In this document: one piece after another, positions 1 to 5,208 of the stretch
Layout of the letters: each line of letters begins with the position of its first letter
Position numbering within the stretch: position 1 is the stretch's first letter
Notes under the pieces: model-generated
Database searches by the model: none
What the model saw: only the letters and a program-made list of their open reading frames with translations
What the model was told of the DNA's origin: nothing
Origin: Flavipsychrobacter stenotrophus
Lineage (GTDB): Bacteria; Bacteroidota; Bacteroidia; Chitinophagales; Chitinophagaceae
Length of the DNA stretch: 5,208 nucleotides
NCBI GenBank assembly: GCA_947372365.1
Contig: CANBTK010000210.1
Coordinates: 1 to 5,208 of the forward strand
Reading direction: 5' to 3'
Position numbers and translations under genes: made by a program

Positions 1-109
1 AGTTTTAGGTGATAAAATACCATACAACGGCAACAACTGGGTTAACAATAATATTACCCCATATTTCCATCATACAAATCATAATACGCACAATTTTTAA
101 CCTAAAACT
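1..109. repeat. 10-bp perfect inverted repeat, 89-base spacer
   Basis: The first ten bases (AGTTTTAGGT, 1-10) are the exact reverse complement of ACCTAAAACT at 100-109. Continuing inward to 18 versus 92, five of the next eight positions also pair, giving 15 of 18 overall. The left arm touches the window edge, so the true length is unknown. The spacer is AT-rich and shows no coding signature. It could be the ends of a small non-autonomous element or simply chance in AT-rich DNA; a 10-bp match at this distance is not statistically strong. Confidence 0.35.
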
Positions 110-112
110 ACC

Positions 113-140
113 CGCTTGTGGCCTACGACTTACCACTTAC
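113..140 (+). repeat. degenerate heptanucleotide tandem tract (four units)
   Basis: Four consecutive 7-base units can be laid out as CGCTTGT, GGCCTAC, GACTTAC and CACTTAC, with consensus near SRCTTAC. The last two are the most alike and decay increases leftward. The tract lies just upstream of the rfbF start, in non-coding sequence. From memory, similar degenerate CTTAC-type heptamer tracts occur between genes in Bacteroidota genomes; this was not checked. Confidence 0.4.
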
Positions 141-146
141 AATGTA

Positions 147-154
147 TATATTTG
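147..154 (+). promoter_or_regulatory. possible Bacteroidota -7 promoter element upstream of rfbF
   Basis: TATATTTG matches the Bacteroidota sigma-A -7 consensus TAnnTTTG at every specified base. No TTG or TTTG box lies 17-23 bases upstream, so only half of the promoter is visible. Transcription would begin within a few bases of the rfbF ATG at 159, implying an almost leaderless message. The motif may be a chance match in AT-rich sequence. Confidence 0.22.
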
Positions 155-158
155 CTGC

Positions 159-932
159 ATGAAGGTAGTTATTTTCGCAGGCGGCAGGGGAACCCGTATC
201 TCCGAAGAATCATCGCTGAGGCCCAAGCCTATGATTGAAATTGGCGGCAAGCCTATTTTGTGGCATATTATGAAGATTTATGCCGCTTATGGGCATACCG
301 AATTTATTGTGTGCCTGGGCTACAAAGCCTGGATGATAAAGGAGTATTTTGCCAACTACTTCCTGCATAATGCGGACATTACTGTGGACCTTGCCAATAA
401 CTCGGTGGAGGTGCATAAAACGTCGGCAGAGCCATTTAAAATCTCATTAATTGATACCGGGCTGGATACCATGACTGCAGGCCGCCTGAAAAGGGTGCTG
501 CCATACATAGGCAATGAGCCATTTATGCTTACCTATGGCGATGGCGTGAGCGATGTGAACCTCGATGAGCTGCTGGATTTTCATAAAAAAAGCGGCAAGG
601 TTTGCACCATGACTGCCATACAGGCTACCAGCCGTTTTGGCGTTATCAAAATGCAGGATGATGGCACCATTGACAGCTTCGAAGAAAAACCAGCCGATTC
701 CGGTACCTGGATAAATGGCGGTTTCTTTGTTATAGAGCCAGAAATAGCCAAATACCTGCACGACGATGCCGATGATATGATGTGGGAGCGCCAGCCAATG
801 GACGACCTTGCAAAAGATTCGCAGATAGGCGCATTCAAGCACAATTCATTCTGGAAGTGCATGGATACCCTAAGGGATAAAGAAGAATTAGAAAACCTCT
901 GGCAAACTGAACCTTTATGGAAAAAGTGGTAA
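159..932 (+). CDS. rfbF: glucose-1-phosphate cytidylyltransferase
   Basis: RfbF joins CTP and alpha-D-glucose 1-phosphate to give CDP-glucose and pyrophosphate, the entry step to CDP-activated deoxysugars for surface polysaccharide; it is cytosolic. The 257-residue product is the family's normal length. The N-terminal nucleotidyltransferase loop is AGGRGTR (residues 7-13), followed by RPKPM with Lys23 and IGGKPILWHIMK (28-39). YFANYFLH (63-70), the DTG...MTAGRLKR stretch (99-112), YGDGVSD with Asp128 and Asp132, the EKP and INGGFF motifs, and MDTLRDK near the C-terminus all match the RfbF family rather than dTDP-glucose RmlA. The ATG at 159 was chosen because it places the loop at the usual distance. 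The frame is open upstream to a GTG at 9, but those 50 residues resemble nothing in the family. No Shine-Dalgarno sequence is visible. Its last 16 bases overlap rfbG, implying translational coupling. Confidence 0.96.
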   Translation: MKVVIFAGGRGTRISEESSLRPKPMIEIGGKPILWHIMKIYAAYGHTEFIVCLGYKAWMIKEYFANYFLHNADITVDLANNSVEVHKTSAEPFKISLIDTGLDTMTAGRLKRVLPYIGNEPFMLTYGDGVSDVNLDELLDFHKKSGKVCTMTAIQATSRFGVIKMQDDGTIDSFEEKPADSGTWINGGFFVIEPEIAKYLHDDADDMMWERQPMDDLAKDSQIGAFKHNSFWKCMDTLRDKEELENLWQTEPLWKKW

Positions 933-2005
933 CTGCTGATTATTTGCGCTCGGTATTCCAGGGCAAACGGGTATTCCTTACCGGGCATACCGGTTTCAAA
1001 GGTGCCTGGCTTGTACAGATATTGCACTGGCTGGGCGCTGAAGTGAAAGGTTACTCACTGGCACCAGAAAAAGATACAGACCTTTATAACCTCATAGAGG
1101 GCGATAAACTCTGCAAAGAATCAGTCATTGCCGACATATGCGACCCGCAAAGGCTACAAGATGAAATCGTGGCTTTTGAGCCACATTTTGTTTTTCATTT
1201 TGCGGCTCAGGCGCTGGTGCGCCGGGGCTACGAAAAGCCCGCTTATACCTTCCTGGTAAATGCGCAGGGCACCGCCCATGTGCTGCAGGCTATGCGTGCG
1301 CTGGTACCGCCATGCGTGGGCGTAATGATTACGACTGACAAAGTTTACGACAACCCTGAAAGGGGGCTACCCTTTAGCGAAGACGACAAGCTGGGCGGCT
1401 ACGACCCTTATTCCGCCAGCAAAGCTGCAGCCGAAATAGTTATTGACTCCTACCGCAGGTCTTTCTTTAACCCGGCTGACTATTCTAACCACGAAAAATC
1501 AATTGCAGCAGCACGTGCAGGCAATGTTATAGGCGGCGGCGATTATTCCGACGACCGTATTATACCCGACATAGTGCGCTCTATTTCATTTGGCGAAACG
1601 GTGGGCCTGCGCAACCCGCACTCCATACGCCCCTGGCAGCATGTGCTGGAACCGCTTGGCGCCTACCTGCTGCTTGCCGCGAAAATGACCGAAAACCATA
1701 CCCTGCACAGCACCGCATACAACCTGGGCCCTAACCCCGATGATATGCTTACGGTGGAAGAACTGACCAAAATATTCATAGAATGCTATGGGCACGGCAG
1801 CTATAGGTCATTTGCTGAAGAAGGCGCGCCACACGAAGCTAAATTGCTTTTGCTGGATAGCAGCAAGGCAGCAGGCCACCTGGGCTGGAAACCGCTTTTA
1901 GATGCCAGGGAAGCCATAAAATGGACTGCACAATGGTATGCTGACACCACAACGGGCGCACACGCTAAATGCCTGGCGCAAATCAAAAATTACTTTGGCG
2001 AATAA
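917..2005 (+). CDS. rfbG: CDP-glucose 4,6-dehydratase
   Basis: RfbG is a short-chain dehydrogenase/reductase-type enzyme that uses tightly bound NAD+ to convert CDP-glucose into CDP-4-dehydro-6-deoxyglucose. At 362 residues it is close to the usual length of about 360. The Rossmann motif TGHTGFKGAWL spans residues 22-32, FHFAAQALVR 93-102, the active-site Thr-Asp-Lys 140-142 (TTDKVYDN), and the catalytic Tyr165 and Lys169 in YDPYSASK. Downstream, RAGNVIGGGD and the NPHSIRPWQHVLEPL block are characteristic of RfbG and separate it from dTDP-glucose dehydratase RmlB. The ATG at 917 lies inside the end of rfbF (16-base overlap) and gives an N-terminus only slightly longer than in the Salmonella enzyme. 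The substrate comes directly from RfbF; the product is the probable substrate of the epimerase 19 bases downstream. Confidence 0.96.
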   Translation: MEKVVTADYLRSVFQGKRVFLTGHTGFKGAWLVQILHWLGAEVKGYSLAPEKDTDLYNLIEGDKLCKESVIADICDPQRLQDEIVAFEPHFVFHFAAQALVRRGYEKPAYTFLVNAQGTAHVLQAMRALVPPCVGVMITTDKVYDNPERGLPFSEDDKLGGYDPYSASKAAAEIVIDSYRRSFFNPADYSNHEKSIAAARAGNVIGGGDYSDDRIIPDIVRSISFGETVGLRNPHSIRPWQHVLEPLGAYLLLAAKMTENHTLHSTAYNLGPNPDDMLTVEELTKIFIECYGHGSYRSFAEEGAPHEAKLLLLDSSKAAGHLGWKPLLDAREAIKWTAQWYADTTTGAHAKCLAQIKNYFGE

Positions 2006-2024
2006 ATATTAATACCCCCACAGG

Positions 2025-2573
2025 ATGCTCATTGAGGCTGTACCATTTTCTGATGTCAAAATAATAACACTGCCCTCCTCTGCCGATAACAGGGGTTCTT
2101 TTGTAAAAACATTCCACAATGCCGCCTTACTGAAAGGCGGCATTGATTTTACGCTGCGCGAAAGCTATTTCTCGTTTTCGAAAAAAGATGTAGTGCGCGG
2201 CATGCATTTCCAGCTGCCGCCCCACCAGCATAGCAAAATAGTTTTCTGCCCGCAGGGTGCTATACTCGATGTTATTGTTGACCTCAGGAAAGGTTCTGCA
2301 ACTTACGGCCAGCATTATGCTCATATCCTTTCAGCCGAAAACAAAAAGGCATATTACATACCCGAAGGCTTTGCCCACGGCTTTAAGTCGCTTACTGAAA
2401 ATGCTATGACCTACTACCTTGTATCATCAGAGTACAGCCAGCAGCACGATACAGGCATCCTTTATGATTCCATAGGCTTTGACTGGGAGGTTGGCTCGCC
2501 CATCGTTTCAGCCCGCGATTTGTCCTTCAAAACAATGAAGGAATTTGAAAGCCCGTTTATTATGGCCCAATAA
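2025..2573 (+). CDS. RmlC-like nucleotide-sugar 3,5- (or 3-) epimerase, probably acting on a CDP-sugar
   Basis: This 182-residue cupin belongs to the dTDP-4-dehydrorhamnose 3,5-epimerase (RmlC/RfbC) superfamily, which inverts C3 and C5 of 4-keto-6-deoxy sugars. Family hallmarks are RGMHFQ (58-63), DVIVDLRKGSATYG (82-95) and YIPEGFAHGF (111-120). Aligning from memory to Salmonella RmlC, the catalytic set is retained: His61 (His63 there), Lys71 (Lys73), Tyr131 (Tyr133) and Asp165 (Asp170). Positions usually Glu29, Gln48 and Asn50 are instead Lys28, Glu46 and Tyr48. Together with placement after rfbFG and the absence of dTDP-sugar genes, this suggests a CDP-4-dehydro-6-deoxyglucose substrate. 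The activity could be 3-, 5- or 3,5-epimerisation, so no gene symbol is given. The 19-base gap after rfbG supports one operon, and it appears to be the last gene. Confidence 0.88.
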   Translation: MLIEAVPFSDVKIITLPSSADNRGSFVKTFHNAALLKGGIDFTLRESYFSFSKKDVVRGMHFQLPPHQHSKIVFCPQGAILDVIVDLRKGSATYGQHYAHILSAENKKAYYIPEGFAHGFKSLTENAMTYYLVSSEYSQQHDTGILYDSIGFDWEVGSPIVSARDLSFKTMKEFESPFIMAQ

Positions 2574-2755
2574 TTTTACTGGCACACCCGGCATTTCTTC
2601 CTGCTTTCATACAACCTGATTGCTGCACCTCTGGACTACCAACGGGCTCAAATCCCCCTTGTGCCCCTGCACTATTTTCCTTCCGCTGACCAAAATCACT
2701 TTTTTTCTTGCTGCCAATATGTAGCATTGTACCCGCATGGTATAATCAATAAACC

Positions 2756-2773
2756 CGGCCTGGCAGCAGGCTG
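2756..2773 (+). other. small GC-rich hairpin (7-bp stem, 4-base loop)
   Basis: Bases 2756-2762 (CGGCCTG) can pair with 2767-2773 (CAGGCTG) around a GCAG loop, with one G-U pair. No T-run follows, so it is not a classical terminator. It sits about 90 bases before the dioxygenase start and could form in a 5' untranslated leader, but a stem this short may have no function. Confidence 0.25.
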
Positions 2774-2801
2774 CACTCCATTATACAGGCTTTGTATTGG
2801 C

Positions 2802-2838
2802 CGGTAACAGATGCCCTAACCACATGCGCAGGTTACCG
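2802..2838. promoter_or_regulatory. perfect 7-bp dyad upstream of the kynurenine operon (possible operator)
   Basis: CGGTAAC at 2802-2808 is the exact reverse complement of GTTACCG at 2832-2838. The arm centres are 30 bases apart, about three DNA helical turns, and the right arm ends 22 bases before the ATG at 2861. This spacing would suit a dimeric regulator binding one DNA face, or an mRNA leader stem with a 23-base loop. Kynurenine genes in some proteobacteria are controlled by an Lrp/AsnC-type regulator (KynR), but no regulator gene is visible here and the motif was not matched to any known site. Confidence 0.3.
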
Positions 2839-2860
2839 CCTTACCCAAAAACAATACGTT

Positions 2861-3394
2861 ATGAGCATCCAGGCACCGTTCAACCTCAAAAAGTGGATAC
2901 ATGAACACAGGCACCTATTAAAGCCCCCCGTGGGCAACCAGGTTGTCTATAAAGACTCCGAATTTATAATAATGGTTGTAGGCGGCCCCAACTGCCGCAA
3001 AGACTTCCACTATAACGAAGGCGAGGAGTTCTTTTACCAGCTGGAAGGCGATATGCTGCTGCCTATTATTGAGGACGGCAAAATCAGGAACATTGAAATA
3101 AAAGAAGGCGACATTTTCCTGCTGCCCCCACGGGTACCGCATTCGCCCCAGAGAAAGGCAAATACAGTAGGCCTGGTTGTAGAGCGCACGCGTGCCAAAG
3201 AAGAATCGGACTCGTGTATGTGGTATTGCGAAAACTGCAGCAACCTGCTACACAAAGCAACTTTTCATGTTGATGACATAGTAGCCCAGCTACCTGTGCT
3301 TATGCAGTCATTTTATGACGACCTCAGCCTGCGTACCTGCAAAAAATGCGGCACCGTAATGGAAATACCCACCTTAAAAAACGAAAAGCAATAA
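2861..3394 (+). CDS. 3-hydroxyanthranilate 3,4-dioxygenase
   Basis: This non-haem Fe(II) cupin opens the ring of 3-hydroxyanthranilate with O2 to give 2-amino-3-carboxymuconate semialdehyde, which cyclises to quinolinate for NAD synthesis or is degraded further. The 177-residue product is normal for the bacterial form. Likely Fe ligands are His50, Glu56 and His94. Arg46, Arg98 and Glu108 correspond to the substrate-binding Arg47, Arg99 and Glu110 of the Cupriavidus metallidurans enzyme. Two CxxC pairs, Cys123/Cys126 (CENC) and Cys160/Cys163 (CKKC), form the C-terminal rubredoxin-like second iron site typical of bacterial and fungal members. The ATG at 2861 was chosen because the protein then begins in the family way (MSIQAPFNLKKWI); the frame is open a little further upstream. 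Its stop codon directly abuts the next ATG (TAAATG). Symbols nbaC, haoC and HAAO are all used for this family. Confidence 0.96.
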   Translation: MSIQAPFNLKKWIHEHRHLLKPPVGNQVVYKDSEFIIMVVGGPNCRKDFHYNEGEEFFYQLEGDMLLPIIEDGKIRNIEIKEGDIFLLPPRVPHSPQRKANTVGLVVERTRAKEESDSCMWYCENCSNLLHKATFHVDDIVAQLPVLMQSFYDDLSLRTCKKCGTVMEIPTLKNEKQ

Positions 3395-4738
3395 ATGAAA
3401 AAGGCAACGATAGTAGGCTCAGGCCTTGTTGGCTCGCTATGGGCGGCATACATGGCCAAAGCAGGGTACGAAGTAAACGTATATGAGCGCAGGGCAGATA
3501 TGCGCAAGGCTGCCATTTCAGCCGGCAAATCCATCAACCTGGCGACCTCTTACCGCGGGTGGAAAGCCCTCGATGCCATAGGCCTGGGCGATGAGATAAG
3601 GGAGATAGCCATACCTATGTACGGGCGCACTATGCACCTGCAGGATGGCAGTACAGCCTACCAGGCCTATGGGGCCGATAACCAGGCTATTTATTCCGTA
3701 TCGCGCGGGGGCATCAACAGCAAGCTGATGGATGCCGCCGAAAAAAACGCCAACCTCTATTTTAACGAGGAATGCACGGGCGTAGATATGGCCACCAACA
3801 CCTGCTACTTTAAAAACTCGGTTACAGGCCAAACTACTGAAGTAAAATCGGATGTCATTTTCGCTACCGATGGCGCCTTTTCGGCTGTGCGGTACAATGC
3901 CATGCAAAAAATGGACAGGTTCAGCTACAGCCAGAACTACATTGCTGATGGCTACCGCGAGATACTATTGCCCGCTAATGATGACGGCAGCTACAAAATG
4001 GCCAAAAACACCCTGCACATCTGGCCACGCGGCAGGTTCATGCTGATAGCGCTTCCCAATGCCGATGGCTCATTTACCTGCACACTTTTTATGCCGGTTG
4101 ATGGCCATGAAAACTGCTTCAATAACCTTACCAGCCGCGAAAAGGTGGATGAGTTTTTTAAAACAACATTCACTGATTTCCATGCCATGATGCCAGATGT
4201 AGCCGATGCGTGGGAGAAACACCCGCTGTCATCGTTGGCCATTATACGCTGCTACCCATGGCACTATGGCACTACTGCACTTATGGGCGATGCTGCCCAT
4301 GCCACCGTCCCGTTTTATGGCCAGGGCATGAACTGCGGCTTTGAAGATTGTACGGTTATGTGGGGGCTGTACCAGAAAAACGGGGATGACTGGGAAGCAA
4401 CTTTCAGCGAATATGAAAAGCTACGGAAACCCAATGGCGATGCGGTGCAAGACCTATCCCTGCAAAACTACCTCGTGATGCGCGACAAAGTAGCCGACCC
4501 CAACTTTCAGCTACAACTGAAAATAGAACGCCGGATTGCAGAACTCTACCCATCCAGTTACTTTCCGCTATACACCATGGTTTCGTTCACGGATATAGAA
4601 TACCACACTGCACTAAGCAAGGGCGAAGAGCAGGACAAAATGATTAAAGGCTTCATTAGCCACCACGGCATAAGCAGTGCCACCAGCCCAGCCGGGATTG
4701 ATGAATTCATCCACTCGGAATTCGGTAATAAGTTGTAA
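3395..4738 (+). CDS. kmo: kynurenine 3-monooxygenase (FAD-dependent)
   Basis: KMO hydroxylates L-kynurenine to 3-hydroxykynurenine using NADPH, O2 and FAD. At 447 residues it matches bacterial KMO such as that of Pseudomonas fluorescens. The FAD-binding GSGLVG lies at residues 8-13, with the ribose-binding acidic Glu31 in VYERR. GKSINLA (44-50) is a KMO family signature. Arg78 (GRTMH) and Tyr92 probably correspond to kynurenine-carboxylate ligands Arg84 and Tyr98 of the P. fluorescens enzyme, and Asn358 in LQNYLVM to its Asn369. The second flavin motif GDAAHATVPFYGQGMN spans 298-313. No hydrophobic C-terminal membrane anchor like that of eukaryotic KMO is seen, so it should be soluble. It starts on the base after the dioxygenase stop and ends 15 bases before tryptophan dioxygenase, so the three genes are almost certainly cotranscribed. 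Confidence 0.95.
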   Translation: MKKATIVGSGLVGSLWAAYMAKAGYEVNVYERRADMRKAAISAGKSINLATSYRGWKALDAIGLGDEIREIAIPMYGRTMHLQDGSTAYQAYGADNQAIYSVSRGGINSKLMDAAEKNANLYFNEECTGVDMATNTCYFKNSVTGQTTEVKSDVIFATDGAFSAVRYNAMQKMDRFSYSQNYIADGYREILLPANDDGSYKMAKNTLHIWPRGRFMLIALPNADGSFTCTLFMPVDGHENCFNNLTSREKVDEFFKTTFTDFHAMMPDVADAWEKHPLSSLAIIRCYPWHYGTTALMGDAAHATVPFYGQGMNCGFEDCTVMWGLYQKNGDDWEATFSEYEKLRKPNGDAVQDLSLQNYLVMRDKVADPNFQLQLKIERRIAELYPSSYFPLYTMVSFTDIEYHTALSKGEEQDKMIKGFISHHGISSATSPAGIDEFIHSEFGNKL

Positions 4739-4753
4739 CCAAAAAAAGCACAA

Positions 4754-5208
4754 ATGGACAATAACAGGAATGAAATAATAGGCAGGCTGGACGAGAAGTT
4801 CAAAGCCATAGGCCAGGACACAGATGTGCACCTGGAGGGGCTGGCATGGGCCAAGCCCATCACTTACTGGGATTACATACATACCGATGCGCTACTCAGC
4901 TTGCAGCTGCAGCGCACTACCCTGCCCGACGAGATGGTGTTTATCATGTACCATCAGGTAAATGAGCTGCTCTTCAAAATGATACTTTGGGAGATAGGGC
5001 AGGTAGCAAAATCCGACAACGTAAGCCCGGCATTCTTTACAGAAAAACTGATGAGGGTGAGCCGCTACTTTGATGTTTTAGCTGCGTCGTTCAACATTAT
5101 GAGCGATGGCATGCACACAGAGCAATACCTCAAATTCCGCAATACCCTTACCCCGGCAAGCGGTTTCCAGAGCGCGCAATACCGCCTTATTGAATTCTCA
5201 TCAACAGA
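4754..5208 (+). CDS. tryptophan 2,3-dioxygenase, 5' part (cut by window end)
   Basis: TDO is a cytosolic tetrameric haem enzyme that oxidises L-tryptophan to N-formyl-L-kynurenine, the first step of the kynurenine pathway. From the ATG at 4754 the frame stays open for 151 codons plus two bases to the window edge; the rest, including the haem-ligand histidine, is outside. Recognisable family blocks are TYWDYIHTDALLSLQ (37-51), FIMYHQVNELLFKMILWE (63-80) and TPASGFQSAQYRLIE (133-147). Phe63, His67, Tyr125 and Arg129 appear to correspond to substrate-pocket Phe51, His55, Tyr113 and Arg117 of the Xanthomonas campestris enzyme. The 15-base gap after kmo is A-rich with no Shine-Dalgarno sequence. 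No frameshift is seen; the gene is incomplete only because the window ends. The symbol kynA is often used for this family. Confidence 0.94.
   Translation, partial: MDNNRNEIIGRLDEKFKAIGQDTDVHLEGLAWAKPITYWDYIHTDALLSLQLQRTTLPDEMVFIMYHQVNELLFKMILWEIGQVAKSDNVSPAFFTEKLMRVSRYFDVLAASFNIMSDGMHTEQYLKFRNTLTPASGFQSAQYRLIEFSST

Larger units (their letters stand above)
2574..2860. other. intergenic region between the sugar operon and the kynurenine operon
   Basis: No convincing coding sequence is seen on either strand in these 287 bases. No clear rho-independent terminator follows the epimerase: the T-run at 2700-2706 has no good stem before it. TAGCATTG (2722-2729) matches the Bacteroidota -7 consensus TAnnTTTG with one mismatch but lacks a properly spaced -33 box. 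TGGTATAAT (2738-2746) is a perfect E. coli-style extended -10 without a -35 partner. A small hairpin and a 7-bp dyad lie further right. The promoter for the kynurenine genes probably resides here, but its exact site is not resolved. Confidence 0.6.

Noticed and set aside
9..158. N-terminal extension of rfbF (50 extra residues from a GTG start)
   Set aside because: The encoded residues are low-complexity Ile/Thr-rich and resemble no RfbF N-terminus; the ATG at 159 gives the exact family length, and the stretch covers the inverted repeat and heptamer tract.
447..1027. Long minus-strand open frames (131 and 148 codons) opposite rfbF and the start of rfbG
   Set aside because: They lie antisense to well-conserved genes, show no recognisable domain, and are explained by the codon use of the real genes.
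2642..2665. tRNA T-arm-like sequence (GGCTCAAATCC) in the intergenic region, considered as a tRNA or integration-site remnant
   Set aside because: Only three of five stem pairs form, the loop lacks the TTC start, and no acceptor, D-arm or anticodon arm can be built around it.
2700..2706. Run of seven T residues as a rho-independent terminator for the sugar operon
   Set aside because: No stable GC-rich stem-loop precedes the run; the nearest pairing is a 4-bp stem too far upstream.
2755..2804. CCGGCC / GGCCGG 6-bp pairing across the intergenic hairpin region
   Set aside because: It is only six bases, does not extend on either side, and competes with the better local hairpin; likely chance in a GC-rich patch.
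3518..3907. 129-codon minus-strand frame and a short plus-strand frame at 3852-4046 inside kmo
   Set aside because: Both overlap the conserved FAD monooxygenase in other frames and have no recognisable protein features of their own.
4558..4882. Minus-strand frames spanning the end of kmo and the start of tryptophan dioxygenase
   Set aside because: They run across the junction of two clearly real plus-strand genes and look like shadow frames; their apparent hydrophobicity is no proof of a membrane protein.

Overview
The window reads as Bacteroidota (Bacteroidetes) chromosome, probably of the Flavobacteriia/Chitinophagia type. The reasons are the protein families present, A-rich 5' regions without Shine-Dalgarno sequences, and a bacterial kynurenine pathway operon of the kind known from that phylum. 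All six coding regions are on the + strand; five are complete and the last runs off the right edge.

Positions 1-158 are non-coding, AT-rich at the left, with a 10-bp inverted repeat and a short degenerate heptamer tract. Positions 159-2573 hold a compact nucleotide-sugar operon: glucose-1-phosphate cytidylyltransferase (rfbF), CDP-glucose 4,6-dehydratase (rfbG) and an RmlC-type sugar epimerase. RfbF makes CDP-glucose, RfbG converts it to CDP-4-dehydro-6-deoxyglucose, and the epimerase most likely inverts C3 and/or C5 of that product. No RfbH-type dehydratase, ketoreductase or glycosyltransferase is visible, so the final sugar cannot be named.

Positions 2574-2860 are a 287-base intergenic stretch with a perfect 7-bp dyad, a small hairpin and weak promoter-like motifs. 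It separates the sugar operon from a kynurenine operon at 2861-5208: 3-hydroxyanthranilate 3,4-dioxygenase, kynurenine 3-monooxygenase and a truncated tryptophan 2,3-dioxygenase. These are the three O2-using steps from tryptophan to the quinolinate precursor, arranged in reverse of the reaction order. The two hydrolytic steps (formamidase and kynureninase) are not in the window. The likely role is quinolinate/NAD synthesis or tryptophan breakdown; the window does not decide between them.

No clearly new biological system is visible. The points most worth a second look are the altered substrate-pocket positions in the epimerase, the all-oxygenase gene block, and small non-coding signals upstream of each operon.
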